Below are positions 40,106 to 48,644 of a stretch of DNA of 64,000 bases, piece after piece (position 1 is the first letter of the stretch; the number at the start of each line of letters is the position of its first letter). Source of the DNA: Saccharothrix sp. ALI-22-I (GTDB taxonomy: Bacteria; Actinomycetota; Actinomycetes; Mycobacteriales; Pseudonocardiaceae); NCBI RefSeq assembly GCF_001984175.1, contig NZ_MTQP01000051.1, forward strand, positions 1 to 64,000, given 5' to 3'. The notes under the pieces are model-generated. The model had not been told where the DNA came from. It ran no database searches and saw nothing but the letters and a program-made list of their open reading frames with translations. The position numbers and the translations under genes were made by a program.

Positions 40106-42114
40106 GCCCCGGCGGCGGCCCTGATGTGGTCTTGCTCCTGAGCCTGATCACCTCGGCGGGCCGCCACGTCGGCCAGGGTCAGGAGCACGTCGGCTACGTA
40201 GTCGGTAGACCCAACCTCGGCCATCACGGGCAGCGCCAAGTGCAGCAAACGCGTCGCCTCGTCGATTCGCCCCAACGCCAGGAGCGGGGCCGCGAGCATC
40301 GTGCGCACCCGGGCCAGTTCGAGCACCAATCCCAACCCTTCCATGATCGCCTCGGCGGCGGCGAACTCGGCCACTGCCTCCTCGTGGTGATCGAGGTCGT
40401 TGAGCGCTTCACCCACCCGCCGGTGTGCGAGCGCTTCACCCCTACTGCGTCCGAGTGCTGTTTCGAGTGTGAGCGCCTCACGGAAGTAGGACAGCGCGCC
40501 TTCGACGTCACCGCGAGACCGGAACACCCGGCCCAGGTGCAGCGTGGCGGTGGCCTGGCCACCGAGGTCGCCCGTCTCCCGCGCCAACCGAAGTGCCTCG
40601 GCGAGTTGGGTCGTCGCCTCGTCGTACCGGCTGGTGCCGATGAACGCGAAGCCGAGTTGTACGCGCATGCGGGCTTCGGCAGCGGGACCGTTGGACCGGC
40701 GCGCGGCGGTGACTGCCAACTCGTGGGTGTATACCCAGTCCTCGTAGTGGTGCCGGTACAGGAAGAGACTCCACATCGCCTCGCACAGCTGCCAGACCAA
40801 CTCCACCCAACCGTGGTGGTCCGCCGCTCGCACCGCGGCCACGAGGTTGCCGCGCTCGAGTTCCAACCAGTCCAACGCCACCGCGCGGTTGGCGAACGCG
40901 GCGTCGACTTCGCCGTAGCGAGGACCGATCCGCGGTCTCGAAGGGAGCGCAGTCCGATCGGCCGCCACCGCCTGGTCCAGGTACCACTCCACGATGCGGC
41001 GCACCACGACATCGCTGTCGGCGGCGGGGTCGCCCTCCGCGAGGCTGCGGGCGTGTAGTCGGAGCAGGTCGTGGAAGCGGAAGCGCTCATCGCCGATCTC
41101 GGTGAGGAGGTTCTTCTCCACCAGTTGCTCCAGCACCGGCCGGACCTCGGGCTCGGGTGCGCCCGCCGCCGCAGCAGCCGCACCCACACCGAACGACACG
41201 CCTGGGTGGAGGCCGCACCTCCGGTAAACGCGGGCGTGGTGCGACGGCAACTCCAAGTAGGACAGGTCGAACACGGCCTCGACGGACACCTCCTCGTCGA
41301 GCGTCAACGCCGTAAGACGTCCCGCGCGCAGGGATCCGACCTCCTTCGACAGCGAACGCCGCGGCCTGGTCGACAGGCGGGCGCCCACGACGGACAGGGC
41401 GATCGGCAACCCGCCGCAGAGCCTGGCCAGTTCCTGGGCCGCGGCGGGCTCCGACGTGACCCGCGAACCGAGAGCACGCGTGAGCAGTTCCAACGAGGCG
41501 TTTTCGTCGAACGAGCCGACCTCCACGAACCGGGCGCCGTCGACCGCGAGTCCGCTCAACCGCCAGCGACTGGTGACCACAACCGCGCTGCGGGGCGACG
41601 TCGGCAGCAGCGGCCTGACCTGTGCGGCGGACACCGCTCCGTCCAACAGCACGGCCACCGCGCGGTCCGCCGTGAGAGTGCGGAACGCGGCCTGTCTTCG
41701 GGCCAACCCCACTGGGATGTCCTCGACTGGGACACCGAGGGCGAGCAGGAACCACTCCAGCACTTCTTCCGGGGTGATCGGGCCTTCCGGGCCGCCGGCA
41801 CCGAGGTCGACGTACAGTTGACCGTCCGGGAACCGGGATCTGCTGTCGTGCAGCCAACGCAACGCGAGCGAGGTCTTGCCGACCCCGCCCGGCCCGCTGA
41901 TCACCGCCACCAGCGCCTCGTTCGCCGCCAACCAGCCGTCCAGGTCGGCCAACTCGCGATTCCTGCTGGTGAACAGCTTCGGCGCGGGCGGTAGTTGGTA
42001 CGGGATCACCGGTTCCGAGCGTGGGGCGTGGAAGTGCACCTCCCCGACGCTGCCCGCCTGCACGACTGGGCCGTGGGCCGTGCCGGACATCACGTTCTCC
42101 ACACCGTCCGCCAA
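40048..42114 (-). CDS. NB-ARC/STAND ATPase with TPR repeats and a short N-terminal beta motif
   Basis: A 688-residue STAND protein without a DNA-binding domain. The N-terminus has VMSGTAHGPVVQAGSVGEVH, a short motif seen at the head of many actinobacterial NB-ARC proteins. NB-ARC follows, with P-loop GPGGVGKTSL at 74, VAVLLDGAVSAAQVRPLL, VVVTSRWRLSGL and CGGLPIALSVV. TPR repeats run from about 480 to 680. TTG 42114 is chosen because GAGGAGGAG (42121-42129) stands 6 nt upstream and no ATG or GTG fits better. STAND proteins are signal-switched scaffolds; targets and ligand are unknown. Confidence 0.85.
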   Translation of the reverse strand: MADGVENVMSGTAHGPVVQAGSVGEVHFHAPRSEPVIPYQLPPAPKLFTSRNRELADLDGWLAANEALVAVISGPGGVGKTSLALRWLHDSRSRFPDGQLYVDLGAGGPEGPITPEEVLEWFLLALGVPVEDIPVGLARRQAAFRTLTADRAVAVLLDGAVSAAQVRPLLPTSPRSAVVVTSRWRLSGLAVDGARFVEVGSFDENASLELLTRALGSRVTSEPAAAQELARLCGGLPIALSVVGARLSTRPRRSLSKEVGSLRAGRLTALTLDEEVSVEAVFDLSYLELPSHHARVYRRCGLHPGVSFGVGAAAAAAGAPEPEVRPVLEQLVEKNLLTEIGDERFRFHDLLRLHARSLAEGDPAADSDVVVRRIVEWYLDQAVAADRTALPSRPRIGPRYGEVDAAFANRAVALDWLELERGNLVAAVRAADHHGWVELVWQLCEAMWSLFLYRHHYEDWVYTHELAVTAARRSNGPAAEARMRVQLGFAFIGTSRYDEATTQLAEALRLARETGDLGGQATATLHLGRVFRSRGDVEGALSYFREALTLETALGRSRGEALAHRRVGEALNDLDHHEEAVAEFAAAEAIMEGLGLVLELARVRTMLAAPLLALGRIDEATRLLHLALPVMAEVGSTDYVADVLLTLADVAARRGDQAQEQDHIRAAAGAYTRVGEPVPDRVRQRLVE

Positions 42115-42120
42115 CGTGCA

Positions 42121-42129
42121 CTCCTCCTC
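42121..42129 (-). promoter_or_regulatory. Ribosome binding site deciding a TTG start
   Basis: GAGGAGGAG on the minus strand, 6 nt before TTG 42114 of the NB-ARC gene. Confidence 0.7.
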
Positions 42130-42409
42130 GTGTACGCAACGTGGTTCGAGTGTCACAGAAACAGCCCAATTGCTCGCCGCACCGAGCGGGTGGAAATCCG
42201 TAGTCGTGCGGACCGCCGGGACAGCGGTCGGCGGTTGCCGGAGTAGCGGTCTGCGTTCGCCGCCAAAGATAGGGGTAGGGCAACGATAACGAAAAGGTAA
42301 CGGTCAGGTCGCGGACTGGGAGCGGTACGTATGCCACTGTGTCCACCGCCCACCGGCGGTCGGGGTTCAACGCACGACATGCGCGTACCTACGACGAGGT
42401 GACACATCC

Positions 42410-43819
42410 ATGACGCGAAACCAGGGGCGGCACCGCTTCTCCCGGCGCACGAAGCTGACTGCCGGCGTGACCGGGTTGGCGCTCACGATCGGCCTGGCCG
42501 TCGCGATCAGCACAGCCGGCGAGCCGGACGCGGCTCAAGCCGACGGGGCAGACATCTCCCAGTTCGTCGACATCACGAAGCAGCAGCCGAACGTCAAAGT
42601 GCCCCAGCCGCAACGCGGCGCGAGCACCGGCACGTTCACCGTGAGCTGCGGCAACAACGAGAACGGCCACTTCAACCCGGACAACTTCATCGCGCAGCCG
42701 GGCGTGCGCAACGGCGCACAGCACCTGCACGACTACGTGGGCAACGTGTCGACGGACGCCGACTCCACCAACGAGAGCCTGGCCGCCGCCGACACCACCT
42801 GCCGCAACGGTGACAAGTCCACCTACTTCTGGCCCGTGGTTCGGATCGACCGGGAGAACGAGGAGGACCAGCCGGGCCAGCCGGCCGAGGCCGAGGTCGA
42901 GTGCCCGGACGTGAAGCGCCAGCTGAAGAACGTGCCCGGCCAGGCCAAGGCCGAGGTCGACCGCAACCTCGAACAGCTCAAGACCCAGATCTCGGAGGCC
43001 AACAACCGGCTCAAGAGCTCGGCGAACGTCCAGGACCCGAACTTCGTCAACAACGCCATCCTCGGGCCGCTGCGTGACAAGCGGACCGCGACGATCGACC
43101 GGATCGCCATCGCCATGGGCCGCGTCGGCCAGCGCCCGCAGAACCTCCAGCGCCTCGCGCCGTGCACGGTGAAGGACGGCGACGCCAAGGACGCCAAGGT
43201 CGCCGAGGAAGCCAAGCAGGCCGAGGCGGACGCGCCGGAGAAGGGTGACGGCAAGAGCGCCAGCGACGAGAACGAGCTGGTCGGCAACGAGGGCGAGATC
43301 CAGCGCCCCCAGGTGGACCTCACCTTCCGCGGCAGCCCGGTCGGCAAGGTCGAGGCGATGCCGCAGTTCCTGCGGATCCTCTACGGCGACGCGAAGGTCT
43401 CCACGAACGGCACGAAGAACGCGCGCAACTCGTGGACCTGCACCGGGTTCGAGGACAAGGTGCTGATCAACAAATACCCGATCTGCCCGGAAGGCAGCAA
43501 GGTCAAGCGCATCCACGACTTCAACAGCTGCTGGGACGGCAAGAACACCGACAGCGCCAACCACCGCGACCACATCGTCGCGCCGGACCAGAACGGCAAG
43601 TGCCCGAAGGGCTTCAAGGCCGTGCCGCAGCTGCGGATCAGCCTGACCTACAACATCCCGCGGGACGTGCAGGTCGCCGGCCAGTACGCGGTGGACTCCT
43701 TCCCGGAGGAGGAGCACAACCCGTTCTCCGACCACGACGACTTCGCCAACGTCATGGGCCAGCAGATCATGAACCGGCTGGTCCAGTGCGTGAACAGCGG
43801 CCGGAAGTGCAGGGAGTGA
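42410..43819 (+). CDS. Secreted/anchored DUF1996 protein
   Basis: A 469-residue protein with an N-terminal signal or anchor (LTAGVTGLALTIGLAVAIS). The DUF1996 pattern is split into two parts: CGNNENGHFNPDNF with AQHLHDYVGN near residues 78-110, and after a long acidic/Lys-rich coiled insert (about 165-300), RIHDFNSCWDGKNTD with DHIVAP and the C-terminal FPEEEHNPFSDHDDFAN. DUF1996 is common in extracellular proteins of fungi and actinomycetes and has no established activity. ATG 42410 has GAGGTGA upstream. It forms a pair with the Imm1-like gene 5 bp downstream. Confidence 0.85.
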   Translation: MTRNQGRHRFSRRTKLTAGVTGLALTIGLAVAISTAGEPDAAQADGADISQFVDITKQQPNVKVPQPQRGASTGTFTVSCGNNENGHFNPDNFIAQPGVRNGAQHLHDYVGNVSTDADSTNESLAAADTTCRNGDKSTYFWPVVRIDRENEEDQPGQPAEAEVECPDVKRQLKNVPGQAKAEVDRNLEQLKTQISEANNRLKSSANVQDPNFVNNAILGPLRDKRTATIDRIAIAMGRVGQRPQNLQRLAPCTVKDGDAKDAKVAEEAKQAEADAPEKGDGKSASDENELVGNEGEIQRPQVDLTFRGSPVGKVEAMPQFLRILYGDAKVSTNGTKNARNSWTCTGFEDKVLINKYPICPEGSKVKRIHDFNSCWDGKNTDSANHRDHIVAPDQNGKCPKGFKAVPQLRISLTYNIPRDVQVAGQYAVDSFPEEEHNPFSDHDDFANVMGQQIMNRLVQCVNSGRKCRE

Positions 43820-43824
43820 GGACG

Positions 43825-44178
43825 ATGATCCAGGCCAACTTCGCGTCCGGTGTGGACGAACTGCGCGCAACCGAGGACGTGCACCGACTGCTCGACCGCC
43901 TCACGGTGGCCCAGGACGCCACGCTCGTGCACACGGAATGCCCCGACCACCACGTGTGGGTCGGTGTGCGCGGTGACCGCGGGGCCATGCTGTTCACCGA
44001 TGTGATCACCGGTTCGTGGGTCAGCCTCGGTGAGGGCCCACGCCAACGCCCCCGGTACGCCGGGGTCAACTTCCCCACCCACTGCGAGATCCCGGTCGCC
44101 GACCTCGCCGTCGCGATCGAGGAGTTCCTCGCCACCGGACAGCGTCCGACGCTCGTCCCGTGGCAACAGGTGAGGTGA
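43825..44178 (+). CDS. Imm1-family immunity-like protein
   Basis: A 117-residue cytoplasmic protein. HHVWVGVRGDRGAMLFTD, then GSWVSLGEG, a PTHCEIPVADLAVAIEEFLA segment and the terminal RPTLVPWQQV reproduce the layout of Imm1 proteins, which neutralise polymorphic toxins. No toxin gene is adjacent; the gene directly upstream encodes the DUF1996 exoprotein. It is either an orphan immunity protein or a partner of the DUF1996 protein. The ribosome binding site overlaps the upstream stop, and a strong terminator follows. Confidence 0.7.
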   Translation: MIQANFASGVDELRATEDVHRLLDRLTVAQDATLVHTECPDHHVWVGVRGDRGAMLFTDVITGSWVSLGEGPRQRPRYAGVNFPTHCEIPVADLAVAIEEFLATGQRPTLVPWQQVR

Positions 44179-44185
44179 GGGAGAA

Positions 44186-44223
44186 GCCATCCCCGACCCG
44201 CGCGGCGGCGGGTCGGGGATGGC
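44186..44223 (+). terminator. Terminator after the DUF1996/Imm1 pair
   Basis: A 16-bp perfect stem (44186-44201 with 44208-44223), 6-nt loop, followed by CCCTTTCC. It lies between convergent genes and may serve both. Confidence 0.85.
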
Positions 44224-44250
44224 CCCTTTCCAGGTCCGGTTCGGGTGCGA

Positions 44251-45729
44251 TCAGCCGGCCTGGAGGGCCAGGTACAGGTCCACGCGTTCGGTGAAGTCGG
44301 ACAGGTCGACGCCCAGCAGGTGTTCGACCCGTCCCACCCGGTATCTCAGGGTGTTGACGTGGACGTGCAGGCGGCCGGCGGCTGTGGTCCAGGAGCCGGA
44401 GCAGTCCAGGAAGACCCGGAGTGTGCCGACGAGGTCCGAGCCGTGTTCGGCGTCGTAGTCCAGCACGGGGCCCAGCAGTCGGCGGCGCAATGAGCGGCGC
44501 AGTTCTTCCGGTACGCCGGCCAGCAGGAGTTGGTGGAGGGCGATCTCCTCCCCCGCCACCACGCACGTCCGGCCGGTTCGGCGCTCGCCCAGCCGCCGCG
44601 CGTGTGATGCCTCCTCCGCCGCGCCGCGCAGCCCGGCGTGTCCGACCGGTGACGAGATGCCGACCAGGACCCTGGTCGATCTCAGGCCGGGCTCCAGCGT
44701 CCGCAACGCCGACCTGACGCCCTCGGTCCACGATCCGGACGGCACCAGCGCGTAGACCTCCGTTCCGACGGCGGCCACCAGGAAACGCGGTGTGACGGAC
44801 GCCAGCACCTCCTCCACGAGCGCGACGGCCTGTTGGAGCTGTCCGTCCGACACCGAAGCCGCCAACACCCGCAGCGGCGCGTCCGGGTCCCAGCCGACGG
44901 CCGCGATCCGGGCGGCCAGATCGCCACCGGTGAGCACCTGCCGCAGCAGCGGCCCGGCCGCGCGGTTCTCGATCTCCCGTCCCTGCACGACCCGCGCCCG
45001 TTCGACACCGACCAGGCTGGCCAGTTCGGCGGCTACTTCGTCCTGCGTGCGGTCGCCGGTGACGACGAGAATCCACGCGGTCAGCCGGGAGCCCCCGCGC
45101 ACGGCCACCGGCAGCAACGTCGTGCCGCGCACCACCCTGGGCAGCCGGTCGGCCAGCAGGAACTCCCGGACCAGCGCCGCCGCCTCCGGCAGCTCGGGCC
45201 CGGCCACGACGTGGCCGGTGCACGACAGCACCCAGCACGGCGCGTCCAGCTCCGCCGCACCGGCCGCCACCAGCTCGGACAACCCGCCGCCCTCGGCGAC
45301 CACGGTCAGCAGCCGCCGGTGCCTGCCCAGCAACGCGCCCGCGTCGCCCACCCGTTCGGCCGCCAGCTCCAGCACCACGCGTTCGGTGATGGCCGCGAAC
45401 GACAGGTCTACCGGAACCTCCAACAGCGGCACGCCGTGCCGTTCGCACGCCTCGACCAGTGCGTCGGGCAATTTCCCGACATCGGGCGAGCTGGCCGCCA
45501 ACGCGGCGACTCCCGATGCCGCCAACGAAGCCACGAACTTTTCACAATCGGCCGCCGTCCGATGCCACAACAGCCCGGAAAGCACCAGCTCGCCACCCGA
45601 CAGGTAGCGGGCCGGGTCGGGCAGTTCGGTGCCGTAGAGCCTGGTCACAGGCCTGTCCAGCGACTCGGCGCCACCGATGAGGCGCAGTCGGAGTTCGGGC
45701 ATCCCGAGCAGGCTGCGAACCAGCAACAC
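44251..45729 (-). CDS. PucR-family regulator of purine catabolism
   Basis: A 492-residue regulator. An N-terminal PucR domain (VLLVRSLLGMPELRLRLIGG) is followed by a GGDEF-like middle and the C-terminal HTH_30 (WTTAAGRLHVHVNTLRYRVG, then RVEHLLGVDL). GTG 45729 has GAGGAGG 5 nt upstream, better placed than earlier starts. It is divergent from the xanthine dehydrogenase operon, the expected target: PucR proteins switch purine degradation genes. The DNA between them carries CGATCGT twice (45752, 45770), a possible binding element. Confidence 0.88.
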   Translation of the reverse strand: MLLVRSLLGMPELRLRLIGGAESLDRPVTRLYGTELPDPARYLSGGELVLSGLLWHRTAADCEKFVASLAASGVAALAASSPDVGKLPDALVEACERHGVPLLEVPVDLSFAAITERVVLELAAERVGDAGALLGRHRRLLTVVAEGGGLSELVAAGAAELDAPCWVLSCTGHVVAGPELPEAAALVREFLLADRLPRVVRGTTLLPVAVRGGSRLTAWILVVTGDRTQDEVAAELASLVGVERARVVQGREIENRAAGPLLRQVLTGGDLAARIAAVGWDPDAPLRVLAASVSDGQLQQAVALVEEVLASVTPRFLVAAVGTEVYALVPSGSWTEGVRSALRTLEPGLRSTRVLVGISSPVGHAGLRGAAEEASHARRLGERRTGRTCVVAGEEIALHQLLLAGVPEELRRSLRRRLLGPVLDYDAEHGSDLVGTLRVFLDCSGSWTTAAGRLHVHVNTLRYRVGRVEHLLGVDLSDFTERVDLYLALQAG

Positions 45730-45904
45730 GCGCGCCTCCTCCACGTCATCTCGATCGTTTACCTTCGCCCGATCGTGTTTGTAGGAAAGCACAAATCCGC
45801 TGGCTGTAGGAGCCTGGGATTCATGCGCCGCGGCCGTAGCCGATCACCCACTCCGGTCTGTGTACTGGCTCACACACCGCGCACTCCACCCACCGAGGTA
45901 GCTG

Positions 45905-46786
45905 ATGGATTTCCTTCGCCCCGACACCCTCGCCGAGGCGCTGGCCCTCAAGGCGCAGCGCCCGGACGCCGTGCCCATCGCCGGCGGCACGGACGTGATG
46001 GTGGAGCTGAACTTCGACCACCGTCGTCCGGCCGCGCTGCTCGACCTGACCCGGATCGCCGAACTCCGCTCCTGGGACGCGGACGGCGACAACGGCGACA
46101 CGGTGCGCATCGGGGCCTGTGTGCCGTACACGCGGATCATCGAGGAGCTCGGCGAGCGTCTGCCGGGGTTGGCGATGGCCTCCCGCACGGTCGGCTCACC
46201 GCAGATCCGCAACCGCGGCACGGTCGGCGGCAACCTCGGCGCTGCCTCACCCGCCGGTGACACCCACCCGGTGCTGCTCGCCGCGGACGCCACCGTGGAG
46301 GCCGCCTCCACCAGGGGCACCCGGCTCATCCCGGCCACCGACTTCTACCTGGGCGTGAAGCGCAACGCGCTGGAGCCGGACGAGCTGATCACGGCGGTCC
46401 ACGTGCCCGCCACGCGGGCGCCGCAGCAGTTCTCCAAGGTCGGCACGCGCAACGCCATGGTGATCGCGGTGTGCTCGTTCGCCGTCGCCCTGCACCCCGC
46501 GCAGAACCGGGTCGGCGCGGCGGTCGGCAGTGCCGCGCCCACGCCGCGCCGGGCGTCGGCCGCCGAGGAGTTCCTGTCCGCCGAGCTGACCTCCACGAAC
46601 CAGTGGGAGTCGCCGAAGCCGTTGCTGGACTCGGTGAAACGCCGGTTCGGCGATCTCGTCGCCGAGGCCGCGAGTCCCATCGACGACGTGCGAGGCTCGG
46701 CCGCGTACCGCAAGCACGCCCTCTCCGTGCTGGCCCGCCGCACGCTGGGCTGGGCCTGGCAGGACTACTCCGGGAAGGTGGCCTGA
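45905..46786 (+). CDS. Xanthine dehydrogenase FAD-binding subunit
   Basis: A 293-residue FAD-binding subunit of the molybdenum hydroxylase family. FAD motifs are PIAGGTDVMVELNF near residue 22 and GTVGGNLGAASPAGD near 104. The C-terminal CO dehydrogenase flavoprotein domain ends in ALSVLARRTLGWAW. It passes electrons from the iron-sulfur subunit to NAD+. It is the first gene of the operon, two bases before the next start. Confidence 0.93.
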   Translation: MDFLRPDTLAEALALKAQRPDAVPIAGGTDVMVELNFDHRRPAALLDLTRIAELRSWDADGDNGDTVRIGACVPYTRIIEELGERLPGLAMASRTVGSPQIRNRGTVGGNLGAASPAGDTHPVLLAADATVEAASTRGTRLIPATDFYLGVKRNALEPDELITAVHVPATRAPQQFSKVGTRNAMVIAVCSFAVALHPAQNRVGAAVGSAAPTPRRASAAEEFLSAELTSTNQWESPKPLLDSVKRRFGDLVAEAASPIDDVRGSAAYRKHALSVLARRTLGWAWQDYSGKVA

Positions 46787-46788
46787 AC

Positions 46789-47292
46789 ATGCGCGTCAAC
46801 GTGACGGTGAACGGCGAGCCGCGGCAGGCCGACGACGTGTGGGAGGGCGAGAGCCTGCTGTTCCTGCTGCGCGAGCGGCTGGGCCTGCCGGGTTCGAAGA
46901 ACGCCTGCGAGCAGGGCGAGTGCGGCTCGTGCACTGTGTACCTGGACAACACGCCGGTGTGCTCCTGTCTGGTGGCCGCGGGCCAGGTGCAGGACCGCGA
47001 AGTGCGGACGGTGGAGGGTCTCGCCGACGGCGATCGGCTCGACCCCGTCCAGGAGGCGTTCGTGGAGGCGGGCGCGGTGCAGTGCGGGTTCTGCACGCCC
47101 GGTCTCGTGGTCGCCGCGCACGACCTGCTCGACCGCGTGCCGCAGCCCAGCGACCCGGAGATCCGCGAGGCGCTGGCCGGGAACCTGTGCCGCTGCACCG
47201 GCTACGAGAAGATCCTGGACGCGGTGCGCCTGGCCGCCACCCGGAAGGCTGCGCCCCGGGGAAGCGGCGCCCAGGAGAGCGGGAGCCGATGA
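46789..47292 (+). CDS. Xanthine dehydrogenase [2Fe-2S] subunit
   Basis: A 167-residue electron-transfer subunit with two iron-sulfur sites: a plant-ferredoxin-like N-terminus (CEQGECGSCTVYLDNTPVCS) and the helical C-terminal cluster (CGFCTPGLV, then LCRCTGYEKI). It carries electrons between the Mo and FAD subunits. Its stop overlaps the next start (ATGA). Confidence 0.95.
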   Translation: MRVNVTVNGEPRQADDVWEGESLLFLLRERLGLPGSKNACEQGECGSCTVYLDNTPVCSCLVAAGQVQDREVRTVEGLADGDRLDPVQEAFVEAGAVQCGFCTPGLVVAAHDLLDRVPQPSDPEIREALAGNLCRCTGYEKILDAVRLAATRKAAPRGSGAQESGSR

Positions 47293-48644
47293 CCCCGACG
47301 ATCCTCGACGGCGTCGCGGTGGCCACGGTGGACGCCGCGGGCACCGAGCACGCGTTCGGTCACGTGGTGATCGAAGACGGCCGGATCACCGCGGTCGGCC
47401 CCGGCCAGGCGCCCAAGCCCACCGGCCCGCACACCTGGATCGACGGCAGCGGCTGCCTGGTCACCCCCGGTCTGGTCAACACCCACCACCACCTCTACCA
47501 GTGGGCCACCCGGGGCATCGCCCAGGACGCCACGCTGTTCGAGTGGCTGACCACGCTGTACCCGGTGTGGCGCGGCCTGGACGCCGAGATCACGCACTCG
47601 GCGGCCTCCGCCGGGCTGGCGCGGCTCGCGACCACCGGCTGCACGACCGCCGCCGACCACCACTACGTCTACCCGCGTGAAGGCGGCGACCAGTTCGAGG
47701 CCCTGGTGAACGCCGGGAAGCGCATCGGCATCCGCCTGCACGCCATCCGCGGCTCGATGGACCGCGGCCGGTCGCACGGCGGCCTCCCACCGGACAACCT
47801 GGTCGAGGACACCGAAGCCGCGCTCATCGCCACCGAACAGGCCGTCAACGACCACCACGACACGAGCCCGGACGCGTTGATCCGGGTCGCCGTCGGGCCG
47901 TGCTCGCCGTTCTCGGTCAGCCCCGAGCTGATGACCGGCGCGGCGGAACTGGCCCGCGCCAAGGGCGTCCGGCTGCACACCCACCTCGCCGAGACGATCG
48001 ACGAGGAGGACCAGTGCCAGGCCGAGTTCGGCTGCACGCCCACCGAGTACGCCGAACGCCTCGGCTGGCTCGGTGACGACGTGTGGCTCGCGCACACCGT
48101 GCACCTGTCGTCCGACGCGGTGAAGCGGCTGGGCGCCACCGGCACCGGCAGCGCGCACTGCCCCACGTCGAACGGCCGGCTGGGCACCGGCATCGCCCCG
48201 GTCCGCGACCTTCTCGACGCGGGAGCACCGGTCGGCCTCGGTGTGGACGGCGCGGCGTCCAACGAGTCCTGCGGGATGGTCGAAGAGCTGCACCAGGCCC
48301 TGCTGCAAGCCCGCCAGCGCGGCGGACCCAAGGCGTTGGACGCCCGCGAGGCGCTGTGGCTGGGCACCATGGGCGGCGCGCGCTGCCTCGGGCGTGACGG
48401 GGAGATCGGCTCGATCGAACCGGGCAAGCTCGCCGACCTGGCCGTGTGGCGCCTCGACGGCCTCGACCACGCGGGCATCGACGACCCGCTGGCCGCCCTG
48501 GTCCTCGGACCGCAGCCCAGACTCAAGCTCCTGCTGGTGGGCGGCCGGACCGTGGTGGACGACGGCGAGCTGCGCACCGCCTCCGAAACCGACCTCGCGC
48601 GCGACCTGCGTGCCGCCGCCAAGCGACTGAAGGGGACGCTATGA
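47289..48644 (+). CDS. 8-oxoguanine deaminase-type amidohydrolase
   Basis: A 451-residue amidohydrolase with one-metal deaminase signatures: THHHLYQWATRG, HTHLAETIDEE, LAHTVHLSSDAVKRLGATGT and GVDGAASNE. These match 8-oxoguanine deaminases (Pa0142 group), which turn 8-oxoguanine into urate. Its position between xanthine dehydrogenase subunits, with 4-bp overlaps at both ends, supports a purine substrate. Guanine or another aminopurine cannot be excluded. Confidence 0.88.
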   Translation: MTPTILDGVAVATVDAAGTEHAFGHVVIEDGRITAVGPGQAPKPTGPHTWIDGSGCLVTPGLVNTHHHLYQWATRGIAQDATLFEWLTTLYPVWRGLDAEITHSAASAGLARLATTGCTTAADHHYVYPREGGDQFEALVNAGKRIGIRLHAIRGSMDRGRSHGGLPPDNLVEDTEAALIATEQAVNDHHDTSPDALIRVAVGPCSPFSVSPELMTGAAELARAKGVRLHTHLAETIDEEDQCQAEFGCTPTEYAERLGWLGDDVWLAHTVHLSSDAVKRLGATGTGSAHCPTSNGRLGTGIAPVRDLLDAGAPVGLGVDGAASNESCGMVEELHQALLQARQRGGPKALDAREALWLGTMGGARCLGRDGEIGSIEPGKLADLAVWRLDGLDHAGIDDPLAALVLGPQPRLKLLLVGGRTVVDDGELRTASETDLARDLRAAAKRLKGTL

